DNA from: Metopolophium dirhodum
Lineage: Eukaryota; Arthropoda; Insecta; Hemiptera; Aphididae
Direction of reading: 5' to 3'
Assembly: GCF_019925205.1 (NCBI RefSeq)
Contig: NC_083566.1
Location: forward strand, 16,430,001 to 16,494,000
DNA length: 64,000 bases
Position 1 is the stretch's first letter; every line of letters starts with the position of its first letter. The notes beneath the pieces are model-generated. The model had not been told where the DNA came from and made no database searches. It saw only the letters and a program-made list of their open reading frames with translations. Below, piece by piece: positions 12,960-27,215 of the stretch. The position numbers and the translations under genes are program-made.

Positions 12960-13620
12960 AAAGGCATCGTCGTGATAAAAAAAATGTAAGGTTGACAACA
13001 ATCTCGCTTAACAATACTCACGGTCGAGACTGAGCAGGGTTATCGTTGCGGCCAAGCGTCGGGTAATTTTCCCGAAGATTACTTCGACGGTGGCGGCGGC
13101 AAATTATTTGAAATCGCGGCTACGACACGAATGGAAAACACGGACGTGCGAGACCTCACGACGTTATACGGTTGTAAGCTGCGGTTTGGCGGAACCTTCA
13201 TTGTGCGGAAAACCCAACAATAGCCGCGATACCTGCGGGGGATTTGAGCCTTTGCAAGATAACTCCGGTTAATTGATTACTGGATGTTGGACCACGTGTA
13301 ACGATATTGCCGTGATTGTATCCGGTTGCTACAAATAGCTGAAAAGACATAGCAATTGCATTAGGTATTAACATAATAATCGTTTTGTTACCGCCGGCTC
13401 AAATGCACTTAACTCCGGCGGATCGATAGAGGGTATCTTGTTATTTTTCTTTCAGCACGTGACTGGTGCTCAAAAGACCCGCTCACCGTACGGTGATTCA
13501 TTTCAAATCGATTATTAGACGATAATAACTGTCCTCGTATTTCCCGTCTTACGCTGCGGGATTAAAATATCTACAAATATAACGGTTCAGTCGGTGCTGT
13601 ATACGTTGTCTTGCGTTTAC
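12960..13620. other. GC-richer island
   Basis: CG-containing stretch with a 60-codon open frame at 13090-13272 (+) that resembles no family known to me. Candidate regulatory DNA only. Confidence 0.3.
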
Positions 13621-16600
13621 CTACAACATAATATATTATTGGATTCGAGCAATGTTCAGGATAATCTATACAATAACGTTATATAATATGTACCTAGGTA
13701 TAATACAAATACGATTTCTTTAAGACAGGCTATATTTCTTTTGGATTGTGTTAAGTAAAAGATTTGATTGCTTCGAGGTGAATATTGAGATTATTCTTGT
13801 ACAAGAATGTGTGTTGTGTTGCACACGTTGTGTTTTTCATTATAATATTATACTATATTAAACTAAACAATTATTATTGATATTTTTGTTTTTGACCTAT
13901 GAACTACAGATTACAGTATGGAAAATTGAATCATTGCTAAATAATAAGAATTAATAACTATTTCATTTAAAACATTTATTGTTAAATTTCAATAGTAATA
14001 ATTATTTTATGATCAAAACGTTATTAATTATAATTATTTACAATGTATGTATATAGACATTTTATTGATTTTACATAACCGATCCCACCACGCATATAGT
14101 ATACATTCAATTACCATTTGGATTACTGTTATTAGAATACCTAAACATACTCCCATTACCCGATAGTAATAAATAATAAATATATAGCATTATAAAATAT
14201 GTAATTTTAGTAAAAAATATATAACTAAAATAGCTTTTAAGTAAATATGAGCACTATGTTTGTTTTTTATCTCTCTAGCCCACGTGCAACATAGACCAAA
14301 CGCATTCATAAAAAATAATTTTTTATAATATGTTTTTGCGTAATTTTAGATTAAAATCATCCATTAAAAAATGTGTAGAGAATACTATTAATGGGGATAT
14401 GGCATATAGATATATCTCAAAACAATTTAATATTCATTTAAATGTACAAACAATTATTTTTATTTTTAAAATCAAATAATAATAAAGTATTAAACTGATA
14501 TGTCAAACATTCAGAAATGTTATCCTCTATAGTTCTTTTAATCGGTGATTTAACTCGAAAATCATAAAAAAAAACCATTTTACGCGAATGTGCCTTATCA
14601 ATATTGTGCTTCATTCTGAGAGAAAACTGAGCACCTTCTTTAATAATGTTTAAAACATGACTGTGTATGTTTTTCAGTATAATTATACAATTAATAATAA
14701 CAATCTTTGAACAATTTACATAAATACATAATATCTATGAACCTATTATTTTATACAGGTAATATTAAAAATATACAATGACAAACGGGAGGCATATAAA
14801 AAAAAATTACAATTTAAATAATTATAGAAAATCGTGAGTTATGACTACATAATAATTGAAGAAATATGATTAAATACAATATTTAAGTTTATCGAGTACT
14901 AGAAAATCCCTATCGTGACGAATAACAATTTAATACCAATTAAATACACTAAGATAGGGACGCATAATGCATATTAAATTATTTAGGTATAGGTCACAAC
15001 AATAAATAATGATTATACTGTAACAAATCATAGGATATCATTATTCACGTCTTGTGTTTAAGTTTGCACAAGTAAAACTATTGCCTCGTACGATGTTACG
15101 ATATAAATGAAAATTTAAAATGATTGGTTATAAAAAAATTAAAATATTAAATTTCGTGTTGTGTAAACGTGTTAGCCGGCGTCATGTATAGGCAATATTG
15201 CTACATTCATGTGAAGATTTCACGACAATAACTGGTGAAATTTTTTTTTTTTTAATAACATTTTATTACAGTTTATTATTTTATTATATTTTCTATGATC
15301 TTTATTTAAGTATAATAATTTCAAAATACGTAATTTTAAACATACTATAGGATTTTTTTATTACAATTTATAATTATAATTCTAACTTCAAATTTTTTTT
15401 ATATTAATATTTATAACTTATTAATGGATATATATTAACAATAATGAGCTAAATTGGGTACTTTATTAGTGATCACAAATTAGTTTCCATTGAATTTTTT
15501 CAATTCCGATACAGTATTTAATTTAAACTGATATTATGCTTCTATTATACTATAATAATATTATAGTATTAGTATATATAGGTACGTATGTAGTTTTTAA
15601 ATAAAAGTATTCCTATGACCCAGGCAGAAAACCAGGAATGATAAGTTCGTATTATTGAATTGTATAGAAATCTTATAAATTGCAATAAATTCATTGGTCT
15701 AGACTTTCATTGTAACAGGGAAATATTACTCGTATAGCAATATTAATATTGATTCTATAAAAAAAATTAATATTATTTTACTACACAGCCATAATATTAT
15801 ATTGTTATATTGTCATTAAACTAATTAAATATTGAACTGCAATTTAAGATGTCTTACATAGTATCTTATACTATCATTTAATTAATATAAATTTGTGTAA
15901 ATAAAATTAAACCGTAACATATTCTATTTTCTTATTTTTCTTATAACATTATTTTACTAAAAACAAAATCAGGTTAACTCTGAATTTATGATATTTATTT
16001 GTTGTTCACAAATACATTTTGAAACTTTTCTCTAAATGTTAAAACAATTTTAATCCAATAACAATAACATAAATCAAATTATTTAGTGATTATATCAATA
16101 TTAAACAATGATTAATACTGTTGAAAATATTATAATATTATTACAATATCAAGTTATCATCGAGGTTGTTTAATTAAAATAAATTGCATATATAAATATG
16201 TATTTGTGAGAAAATAATATATGTGATCAGTTTTAAGAGTCATACTATATTTTGTACGTAATATACTTATACATATAAAAAAAAACCAACATTATATAAA
16301 ACAAAAGGTTTTTGTATCAAATGCACAATTAATTATAAACATGGACGGTTTATAAGTTAAAAACAATTAATGTATAATATTACAATATGTAGGTATAAGA
16401 TATATTTTCAGTAACTAAAATAATTATAATATTATATTTTCTTAATTAATTTACTTATGGAATAAAAATATTATCCAATTTACTAACAAATCAAATTATC
16501 ACTAAACGTGAAAATGTCTAAAATTTGTCTCTTATAAATTGATACGCATAATTATAACTGTTCCCTATTAAAAAAAAACAAAAAACATAAGTTTTGCATT

Positions 16601-19600
16601 TTATTTGTATTTTAATAACAATAGTAAACTAAATAGATACTTCTAATGATAGGTATAGTTATAATAATATGTTAGTTTTTAAAAAATCTTTCCGGATTCC
16701 GTTTAAATTGTTACAAAAATGACATAATTGATTGTATTAAACGGAATAAGCATGCATTCATTGTGCAATTAATTTGGTGCACCAATATTATGTTCAGTTG
16801 AGGTACATTATCTAAAAGACTATAGAAAGTAATATACTAATATCAAACTCCAAACAAATATTTTAAATAAAAACTATTATATATTAAATATTAAAATATA
16901 TATTAATATACATGCTTATATTCAGTGGCAAAGCATCATAAGAAACAATGATACAACCGACACATAATACGGACGAATGATTTGGTTTTATAATAGTATA
17001 ATAAATATTATTTAAATAAAATATTGTTTATAATATACAATATAATATAGTTTTCTAGCAGAAATCCTTTCTAATGTACAGATTGGTGCATTTCTTTAGT
17101 CTTAAAACGTGATGACCGACACGACAAATTCCTTAAATAAAATCAGAAAACACGCAAACACATTCACATCATCGTACAACTATTATTATATACATCGCTC
17201 CACTAAGAATCCAAAATAAGTGAGGCTTTAATGACATTAAAAGTTGGTCATATATAAATTGTACGTCGACATTTGATGAAAAGGTATTGTTCGTAGAGCA
17301 TTGACAATTTCTAGCAGTGATTCTACGAATGAAATACATTTCATGCAACTTAATTTTCCCTTAAACTTGAAAAAGGTAAATATCATCAATATTATTTTTC
17401 AATTCTATAGTTGTTCGATATATAAGTGAATATATGTCTGCATCGGGAACAACTCTCATCCAGTGTGTCCATCTGTACATGGACCATATAAATTATAATT
17501 ATAGCCTCAGAATAATTGACACGTCAATCAATAGAACACCATAGGCCCAAAAATAGATCTTGCCTGTTGTTAATTAAATTATTTTTCTGTTTCTATTTAT
17601 ATTTCTGTGGTTCGTCATCCCATCGGCACACCCAACACCATTTTAAACTTTTTTCGTTGGTATATACCACAGCAAAATATAATATACCTCGATCTTCCAT
17701 TATCGTTTCGTAGTTCTCAAGCTTGTGGCTTTGCCAAAAACTAAACATTTCACATGCACAACAAATTAGTGCACCAAAAATAGTGTATTAAATATTAATA
17801 ATATAACATCATTATCTGCATTTTCTTATAAAACTTCAACGTGTATAAATTATACATTAAAATAGTACACTTCAAGACGTTTACTTTGAATTAAAATCAA
17901 CAGTGATTCCCGACATTTACCTTAAAATAAATATGTGAATTACTTATATTAAACATGGTTAATTAACTATTCAGAAAATTCTGAATGCATAATAAATTCC
18001 AAAATTTATATTAAATTTAGGTTTGAATATTTCCATACTACTCTAAAACTGTACATCCACAACGTGGAGTTTAAACTTTTGATGTTGATGTATATCTAAA
18101 ATATATTTAATATATTTTTAAACTCATTTCAACAGTAAATTAAATTGAACCTATCCGTTATGAGGTTAGTGTATAGCATGAATGATTTCCATTCGTAAAC
18201 CTAACTCAGATAGAAACCCAAGTAAAGTAAATCGTATATGTTTTTTATCAGTATTGCTAAAGTAGAAAACAAATCGTTTTCAATCATTTGTCTAAAATCG
18301 TTAACCTTCTTTTCAATTTGTCGAAAATCTTCAATTGTGCAATCAAAGTCTGCGTTGGGCTTACAAGCTTAACCTAACAAAGATGTTTTTGACCGAGAAA
18401 TTCGGTAAATACTAAATGTACATAATATATTTCGTTGGTATCTTATAAAAATTGTAACATTTTAGATTTGTAAACAACATAAAGCCAATATATTATATGT
18501 CTGGTAAATAAGCTTGGTGGAATATAAAACGTGTTTTGGTTTAAACTAGGTATTGAAAAACATGACTTTATTCTTTGGTTTAGCTTATATTTTTTTGTAT
18601 TCTTGGTGTTGAGAATTTAAAATAAAAACAATACATTTATAATTATTATTCGTGCTGACGTGTGTGTGTGAATATCTACCAAACTTTTCTAGACAGATCA
18701 GAATCAAAATCAAAATGTGAGAATATTTATGTTTGAATTCTCAAGCCGTTGAATGTATTGTTTTAAAATAAATATTTTTTCCAACTAACATATTTAAAAT
18801 CAACATTTTTATCATCATATCCATGGTATTCACTAAATTGTATGTATTCACCTCAACTATATTTACTTTACCAATATACATGTAAAAAATATCTACAGCA
18901 AAAGTCTTAATACCATATTATATATTATTTTGTGTAAAAAGGCTTTAGCGAATACATTTTTAATTTCTCCAAAGTGTATATAGGTACGCAAATAATTTTA
19001 CCTTAAAAATAGTCAGTTATAGAGATTCTATTTTAATACCTTTATATCGGAAAGACCAGCATACAAATCAATTGGCCAATCGCAGATATTTTAATTGATT
19101 AAAAAAATGCACTTGTTATATTTTGTATGAATAGTTTGAATTTTGTAGTTTTATAAATATTTTTGATGAAATGAATAGTCTAATATCAAACATCTTCTGA
19201 AACCATTAACTTACTATATTTAATTTATTTTTTAATTAAATATACGCTCAGTCCCTTGCACATCAAACTATAATACGCAATAATAACACAATACGCTGTG
19301 ATCTAATTTATATATACCTAAAACATTCAAGCGAGTGACTTACAACCTTATCGGTTGTTTAATAAAAGCACTCTGTTTGACGTAAGTAATTTATTCCATT
19401 GTGGGGTTTGAATCAGACAGTTAACGTTGTTCCATACATAGAATAAGTTCAACGTAAAATAATGTAGAATTAAAATAAACACTGAATTCGTTTTTTCTAA
19501 CTCATATATTACTATAATTATGTTTAAGAATCTTTACTACATCAATAAATTTATTGAAGTAGTATGTTATCTCCATAAGAATATTTTACATTCCTTTAAA

Positions 19601-20690
19601 TGAACATTTTTTTATTTTTATTTTAAGAATAATAGAATCTAAATGGATTTTTAGCAATCTATTATTGTTATATCTTTATGTTGTCATCTTAAGAAAGTAG
19701 AATGTACAGTTGAGTTTAAAAAAAAATGTCTACTGATATACGAGAAGTAATTTTTTTAAGGTGTTAGATAAAAATATTTGATAACTGTAGAGTTTTTATT
19801 TCGTTCACCAAAGTTGACAGTTTTTTTTCCTCTTTTCATTGTCCCGGGGGTAGGTACATGTCACTGTTGTTGCCTTTGATCGACGAAATCGAATTACGAA
19901 TGATCTAGCAACTGTTCCTATATATGATTATTCTGGTAGTTATTGTGAGCAGAAATAGACACTCCGACGATGCACGTGTTCGTTAGTGTTAAAATATTGA
20001 ATCGAAATACAAAATTGGAAGTTGAAAGATAACATTGCGTCAAATAGAAAAATTATAAATTATCACACATGTCAATAGTCTACACAAATGTAATTATATT
20101 TCCCACAATTCAACGAAAATTGAATTCAAAAAATATATAATAGTGTGAGAGCACAGTAACAATAATAAATAATAACGAACTAAAATTGGCTCAAATGTTA
20201 CATATTATGCACTTACGTAAAAAAGTGATTTATTTTTCTATATTAAGTTTAACAATTTATAAATTGCGCTAGTATAGAATAACGATATTGAGCAGCTATT
20301 TGAATATTAAATACAATACAGGCATTACTAAAAGTATTGTGCTATTATAATTTACAAGTGTGATAACCATTTATACGTTATTACTTTAAAAGTGAATGCA
20401 TTATTATTAATAGTAATATTATCAAACTAATTATAAAAGAGAACCTACGGATCCACTAAAATTTAAATTTATCAACATAAACGTTTAATTTTCAAGCAAG
20501 AAAATATTATTCTTTAAAGTATCAAGTATAGAGCATAGATGCATCTTACATTTTGAAACAAAAGTATTCTATATTGCCTATGTGATAACCTTATTTTCAG
20601 ATTTAGCACCTGAAATTCAAACCAACCTTTTTTTCTCATTGAATCGTATTTTATTGTTCACCAACATTGTTATTCTGATTGTAGATGCCA
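13620..20690. other. Long AT-rich non-coding stretch
   Basis: About 7 kb of strongly AT-rich DNA without recognisable genes, RNA genes or classified elements. Short AT palindromes, for example around 15548-15570, are of a kind expected at this composition. Confidence 0.55.
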
Positions 20691-20696
20691 TTTTTA

Positions 20697-21755
20697 ATTC
20701 TGAGCGGAGCGATGAATGTATTGTATTACAACTATGTGTGTTATTAAAAAAATATTTTTTAAATGTTTGTGACTATTATCACCTTTTACTTTTTAGGACA
20801 GTAAAAAAGTTCTTCGACAGTATCTTTTCTGATAGATTCGATCTAGTTGGGTCAAAAGTAAAAAATTCCGAGTAGTTTTTTATAGAAAAACGGGAATTTT
20901 TTCGTAAAATCGGTTTTCAACAAAATCGATTTTGGTTTTTAGTGTAATTCTAAAAAATTCTAAAATGATACATGCAATTTTTACTGAATGTTTATATTAG
21001 CATTTTCTATACACCCTAACATTTTCAAAATATTTTGAATCGTTTTAAACTGTCATCGGACATTTTCAGTTTTCAATTTTTTTAGTTTTTTTTTTCTATA
21101 AATGTCAATAAAATTTCTTCGGTAAAAAAACATGAAAATTCAATACAAGGCTCCTAGTTCATTGTTATAATAGCAGTTGAAAAAAATTTTAAATACTTAT
21201 TTTTTTATAAGCATTTTAATTTAAAAATTTGCCAAAATTTATCAAATTTTTAATTTTTAAAATCATTTTGTAGTTTTAAATTTATAAAATGTTCAACATT
21301 TATTGCTAAAGATTGAATATTTAAAACAAGGTTCCACGTAAGTAGGTTATTTTGTAAACAATAATATAAAAACACGGATTTATTTTATGGTTATTTTATG
21401 TTCAAATTTGGGCGAAATTAGATATTTAAACAAAGAAGAACGATTTTAGTTGTGTGTTATATTTTAAAAATATTATTCGTGGTTATTTGAAAATACTCCT
21501 AAAATATATTGTTATATACAAATATGGTAATAAGCAAATTATAATACTTCAACTTAACCGGCAACTGTATTAATAATAACAATATAAATATTATATAAAA
21601 TATCCTAAGCTGACAAACCATCTCCGCTCAGAATCGTTTTTCGTATACAATGATACCTACTATTGTATCATTAAATTCAAATTTAACACTATCTATTACA
21701 GTCGACCACTTGTAACTTACTGTACATTAGAGCAACAACCACTTACCTGCTTTTT
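20697..21755 (+). repeat. Unclassified interspersed repeat, copy A
   Basis: This copy opens with ATTCTGAGCGGAGCGATG (20697 on). It continues through a recurring body (CAACAAAATCGATTTTGG; TATTAGCATTTTCTATACACC near 20996, here split; AAGGCTCCTAG; TATAAAATGTTCAAC). It closes with the inverted word CTCCGCTCAGAAT (21622-21634), then CGTTTTTCGTATACAATG and a conserved tail ending near 21755. The same order recurs in copies B, C and D. There is no transposase or reverse transcriptase frame, so it is non-autonomous or a remnant. Confidence 0.8.
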
Positions 21756-21759
21756 AGAG

Positions 21760-22540
21760 CTTTTTAGCTTTAAAGTCGTGTAATTCTTTAAAATTGATTT
21801 ATTATTTAATTTTAAATTAAATCGTATTAGAATGTTATTCGTCGTTATATTTAAATAGAACACATTATTATTTGTGTCAAAAACAAAAACCATTTTATAT
21901 ATTTAGATTTAATTAACTGTTAAGATATTACATCAATATGTAAATTACCATCCGTTATTCAAATTCAGAATAACTATCACACAAAGTTCAAACATTTAAT
22001 AACAATAAACTATTCACAAATCACAATATATTATTCATCAGCCATAGACACCTAAATTAATTGAATGTTAACGCCATCATGAATATTTTTCATACAAAGC
22101 AGATTTTAATGTACAAAAATGAATACATTTTTTTTTTTAATTTAGAGAGAAATTAACGTTAGCAATATAATATATTATTATATAGGTTAATAGCATATTG
22201 GAAAAAATCGACGAAAATTATGATTTCGAAAATCAGTGAATGGTATAAAGTTGAAGCGTAAACGTTTTGTTAGTAGTTATGACATATTATGATACTAAAA
22301 AAAACCCATCTCGTTTAACCCTGAGCTTTGTTTAAAAATTAATTAAAAATATTAAAGACAATACACCGTAATAATTATTCTGTAACAATAAACCATCTGT
22401 TTATTGGAAAAAAATATATATATATACTTATAATTACATTATAATATATACCTCCTATATACATTACGGATATTACAATAATAATATAATATTATTTGTT
22501 AGTTTGTAAAACCATGATACTACGTCATCATTACACGTTG
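21760..22540. other. AT-rich non-coding DNA
   Basis: Nothing recognisable beyond short AT-rich repeats (for example a TA run near 22420). Confidence 0.5.
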
Positions 22541-23760
22541 TGCTTTATTGGGCGTCGGAGTAATAGGTATTGTCTATTGTACGAAAGAAAAATAACGCCA
22601 ATGGTCGTGGTTATATAATATAATGTATTAGTGTTGTCAGTTTTGCCGGCCGAGTTGTTTTTGTCAGGGCTTTCAGGTCGGGGTGGGTTCGTGACGGCTG
22701 TGCAGGAAGAAGAATGGTTTTGCACGTCAACGATACCCGCGAGATGCGCGTAAAACCCGCGACCGCAACCGTGTTAATGAAACGTGACCGAACAACAACG
22801 GTCGTCGATGGTTGTGGACGTGGTGGCGGCGGTGGAGGCGAGGTGGTTTATGACGGTGGTAGTGGACGAGGAGGTAAAGGCTGTACGTCCCGGCACCGGC
22901 ACGGCGACCCCGTCCATTATTTGTCATCATTATTGTAGTTTCCGGTAAACGAATTTAAGGCCCCCGTCCTCGTGCAGGGGTCACAAATCTATTCGTGGGA
23001 GCAAATTGATTTCACGGGTCAGCGGTATATTATATTATGATATTCCCTACAGGGCTCGCCTGCAGTCCGCGAGCATACTTGGATGCTGCCCCCCCCCCCC
23101 ACGTTGCGCGCCGCTCGCCGACAATTGATCCCGCGGGCTGCGTTTGTCCGGTCGGTAGTCGGATTCATATTTTGAAGTAAAACTTCTTTCTTAAGGTGTG
23201 GGTGGAAAAAAAATCGAAACGAAAAATGAAACGACACGTCTGTTTATTTATATGTCCATAGAGCAACCATTAGTAAACAAAATAGTCCATCGTAAATTAC
23301 ATATTTTTTTGTTGTATTGATTTTTCTCACTGTCTCCCTCCTAATTCACTAATAATTTTACGGGCCCAATTACTTATGAAAGAAGTTTTACTTCCCCAGA
23401 GTGTAATCTCTCACTTTTTTTTTGTGTTTCTTCCCAAAATTGTCGTGTCGTACATCGGACGGCCTCGGAGACGATGGCATCACGTGCATGGCGGCTAAAG
23501 TTGCAGACGGGTACAGCAGTGCCGAACAACCCGAATAAATAATAATAATAATAATAATAATAATGATATAATATTATGGAAATTCGAAGTCCGTCTCCCT
23601 TGCATTTCGACGGGTAATGCCATACTCTGTAACGTATTCCGATTACGATATTATAACCACCGTCGTTGTCGCAGCAGTGCCTTTGGAGACTTTTAATAAT
23701 ATATACGATGTGGAAACAACCCGTTTTTTCGCTCATTAGGACTCCCTCGGTGTACTTTAT
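22540..23760. other. GC-rich island upstream of the neuroligin exon
   Basis: The GC-richest block near the first exon. It includes GGTGG/GGCGG runs (22820-22880), a 12-C homopolymer (23089-23100) and a TAA microsatellite (23535-23564). Overlapping frames on both strands are Gly- or Arg-rich and unrecognised. It lies 1-2 kb before the exon at 24825, inside the intron, so a regulatory or alternative-promoter role is possible but unproven. Confidence 0.4.
23535..23564. repeat. TAA trinucleotide microsatellite
   Basis: Pure TAA/AAT run; it produces a poly-Tyr stretch in a spurious minus-strand frame. Confidence 0.9.
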
Positions 23761-24824
23761 AATACATAATATTATAGCACGCGTTTATAGTGTTTATTAT
23801 ACAATCGAAACGACGTGACAATTAAATCTGGGGATTTATACTTCAACAATAAATACTTCGCTACGGTGTTTACTACCGAGTTTTATTTTGGAATAATTAA
23901 CATATTTTATATTAATTTGTCGAAAGTATAATACTATAAAATAAACTGAAGTCGTTACATGTTCTAACGAATCAGGATTATAAACTTTAGATTTAAATTA
24001 ACTTCTTTATTTATGTAATCTTTGTAGTTTTTTAATATTCGAGAACCAAATGTATAGACGGATAATATATTATAATATTTACGGCGTTTTTTTTTCCATT
24101 CAATAATTGGTTTCACTAATTGATACAAGACAATAACTCGAGAAGAGGCAGATTAAAAAAAATGAAGTTGAAAGCTAATGAGAATTTACTGAATTTTGGA
24201 TATAATTGGCCATCATGGGAAAACTTTGGACGAAACCCAGAATCGATAGAAGGGCAACAAAAGTTGCATTTTTGTTTACGAAATTATAGACACAGTTTAG
24301 TCCTTAGTGTTTTATATTTTATGCGTTTACATGACGTAAATAATTTTACGACGTTAATATATTTTTTTAATCAAATAATCGTAAACGAAAATTAGCGTAT
24401 TAGACAAAAATTAAATTCAATCTTTTTTTTTGGACAGTAGTTATGCATGATTTGTTTTAAGTAAAAATAAAATAGGTATACGGAAGTAGGTATATTAAAG
24501 ACAAATAAATGTTATCAAGAATCTGTTTTCTGTGAGCTCTAGATATGTGATAGTTATGTATCGGTCTATGTTGAATTTAATAGGTAGCAGGTACCAACAG
24601 TTTCATAAAATAATAAAATAATTTAAAAGTATCAACAAAATTGTTTTGATTTTAAACTGAAACATAACTATAATAGTCAATTTAAATCTCGTACTCTGCA
24701 TCTTTAAAGGTATTCGCTGTGGATAAGGGATTACTGGGTTTATTTACTTAGTAGTATAATTTTTAAATTGTTTTATTCTAAAATCATGTTTATAATTCAA
24801 ATTTTATTTTATTTTATGTCACAG

Positions 24825-24986
24825 TGAATTTTGGAAGTGCGGATAAAATATCTCCGAAGCCTGTGCTTGTGTTCATACATGGCGAATCGTACGAGTGGAA
24901 TTCGGGGAATCCATACGACGGTACAGTTTTGGCAAGCTACGGTGGTCTAGTCGTAGTCACCATAAATTACAGACTAGGAATATTGG
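24825..24986 (+). CDS. Nlg: Neuroligin internal exon (oxyanion-hole region of cholinesterase-like domain)
   Basis: This internal exon encodes 54 residues of a neuroligin, a postsynaptic cell-adhesion protein whose extracellular domain has the cholinesterase fold and binds presynaptic neurexin (family knowledge). Visible motifs are KPVLVFIHGESYEWNSGN, then PYDGTVLASYGG, then VVVTINYRLGILG. In active esterases the first motif would be HGGG-like and form the oxyanion hole; the insect neuroligin wording HGESxEWNSGN is present instead. A T-rich tract ending in CACAG precedes the exon, and a strong donor G|GTAAGT follows at 24986/24987. The exon begins and ends in phase 1, so the upstream exon must supply the first base of an xTG codon. 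The exon length is a multiple of three. No stop interrupts it. I cannot say which of the several insect neuroligin paralogues this is. Confidence 0.93.
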
Positions 24987-26558
24987 GTAAGTATATAAAT
25001 TACGATTAAAAAATAAAATATTTGAATGCCAACAATTTTAGAGACGATGCGTGTCTGAAATGCTTGATATTTATTTCGTGAACGATTATAGTAATTCAGG
25101 TTAAGCACAATAGTTCAGTAGGTACACAATGTTAGTGTTCTGTGGACATTGAAATTTTCAATGTAATTTACACGAATAACGGTCAGTAATTGACCCTTTA
25201 TGCTGTCCTTAACAGAGATATTTCAAGTATATTAATGTCGGTTTTACAAAAGTTCTAAACTCAAATAAACAAAGTGAAATATAATTGAACACAGTGTGAA
25301 CAACAATTAAATACCATTCAATAATTTTGCTGAAATTTTAATTTCTTTTTAATAAAAACAAACATTCTAATATGATAAAATGCGTTTTTTCCACACGAAA
25401 TTATTGCCGGAATTAGGTATGGATATAGACGAATATACTGTGACACAAAATGTAATTATTATATTGTGGGCTTTCCCAATCAAAGAGTGATAGTCATTGA
25501 TAAGAAATTTCGCGCGTAAAAACACGTTATGATTTCATATAGAAACAAAATACCAAAATCATGTAGATATTTTTAGGTTATAAATACATTATCAAAAATT
25601 ACTTAGGTAATAACTAATATTTTATTATAAATATAGTATATTTATATGTTTTTTTATAAGAGCAAATAAAGAAATGTATTAAAACTACTATTATCGTTTT
25701 AAAAGGTGAGACTGATGTAATATTGGTAGGTATGTACATTTTTTTTTCGAGCGGATACTTTAGGAATGCTTTAGAAATACCTACGTTAAACTTTATCTCT
25801 TCATCATATTTTCCTGTCGTAAACCCTTTGAAAGCCGTAGTTCGTGTTCATTTTTCCTGAATTTTTTGACATTCCAGGCACCTTCCATGTAATTACGATG
25901 ACGCCTATTAATAATTCATAATCCCCGGCCGTAATACCGTTGCTGAACACGAGTTTTGTTTTTTTTTCCCCTATCATGTGTCATCGCCATGACGCATCGA
26001 TGATTGATTACGTTTGGCATAGAGAAAAAAAAACGGCGAACGAAATATGACCGTACACCATATCCGAACAGATATTGTTTTCCTGATAAATTAATCGTAA
26101 AAAACAAATTGTCGGTTGTCGGTGACATTCAAAAATATGGATTTGTGTAAGCAAACAGTTCATAAAAAAAAATTATTTGTAATGACTAGTAAATATGTTA
26201 TTAGTACCATCCGTTTGAATTTGTATTTAATACGGACAGAAACGGTAACCCACTTTTGTTATACTATTATTTGTACTGTATCCGTTTAAATTTGAAAAAA
26301 CATAACAGACCGACAGACATACAATTTCAAATCAAATAGTGAAGTCGCTATTATATATTTATATACCATATGTATAAATGAAAACAGTGGATCAACTATT
26401 CATTTATTGCATCATTCGTTATTGCAGTGGCATATTTTCTGATATGTATCAAAATTGACACGATAAAACTATTTGCCATAAACTCGTAATAAATAGAAAA
26501 ATGATAATTGTATGAAAGTATATTCTTAAATCATAAAACAGAAAATAGATATTTTTAG

Positions 26559-27215
26559 ATTCTGAGCGAAAACAATGATTGTATTGATTTTTCAATGATG
26601 AGTACCTAGTCGAAATTATGCTTTGATTTTCAACTTCAGTATCAGTTCTGGTGAAAAGCAAATCTAGTTTTGGCATTCAAAAAAAAAAAAAAAATGTTAA
26701 CAGGAATTTTTATTCAAAATCAGTTTCGGCCAAAATCGATTTGTTTTTTTTTTCTTTTGTAACTCGAAAAAACATAACCGTAGAGATATTATTATCTATA
26801 ATATTTGATACATTTTTTTCACTGATTCAAACAGATTGAAAATATGATTCAAGATTTCTTATAAGTTATCATACTAAAATATTAAAAAATATTAAAGATA
26901 GGAAGACACAATTTTTTTATAAGAATTTAAAGTTACAACTTTTACAAAATTCATTAAATTTATAAAAATTAGAAAATGACTGTAGCTATAAGCATTGAAA
27001 TAGTAAATTCGTTGCGTATAGTAAAATAAATTACTTTAATATCATAACATTTACTTAGTAATATGTGTTGGAAGACGGTCTTCGCTCAGAATCGTTTTTC
27101 GTATGCAATGATTTTATATCATTGAATTCAAATTTGACACAATATTCGTTATGGTGACCAACTTCTGTACATCTACTGTACAGCAGAGCAGTACCCGATT
27201 GCCCACCTTTTTTTT
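26559..27215 (+). repeat. Unclassified interspersed repeat, copy B (shortened)
   Basis: Same family as copy A. It opens with ATTCTGAGCG at 26559 and has the GCCAAAATCGATTTG-like body. The inverted closing word CGCTCAGAATCG lies at about 27083-27094. The tail with CAGCAGAGCAG ends in GCCCACC and a T-run near 27215. It is shorter than copy A because internal segments are missing. Confidence 0.75.

Larger units (their letters stand above)
1..24824 (+). other. Upstream neuroligin intron or 5' flank (partial)
   Basis: The exon at 24825 is internal, so the DNA immediately upstream is intron. I looked for preceding neuroligin ectodomain sequence (the YGxxRGIPYAxPPVG-like segment) and a signal peptide and did not find them. 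Either the intron runs through the whole left part of the window, or a short or divergent 5' exon or promoter lies in one of the GC-richer blocks (1-900, 9700-11200 or 22540-23760). The sequence alone cannot decide. Confidence 0.6.

Noticed and set aside
22714..22938. Gly-rich frame in the GC-rich island as a protein
   Set aside because: Open frames on both strands follow from GGTGG/GGCGG repeats; no recognisable family.
23374..23736. 120-codon minus-strand frame
   Set aside because: Contains a poly-Tyr stretch translated from a TAA microsatellite and has no domain.
24120..24395. 91-codon frame just upstream of the neuroligin exon as an extra exon
   Set aside because: No neuroligin similarity, no splice sites matching phase 1, and an acceptor at 24824 already defines the exon start.
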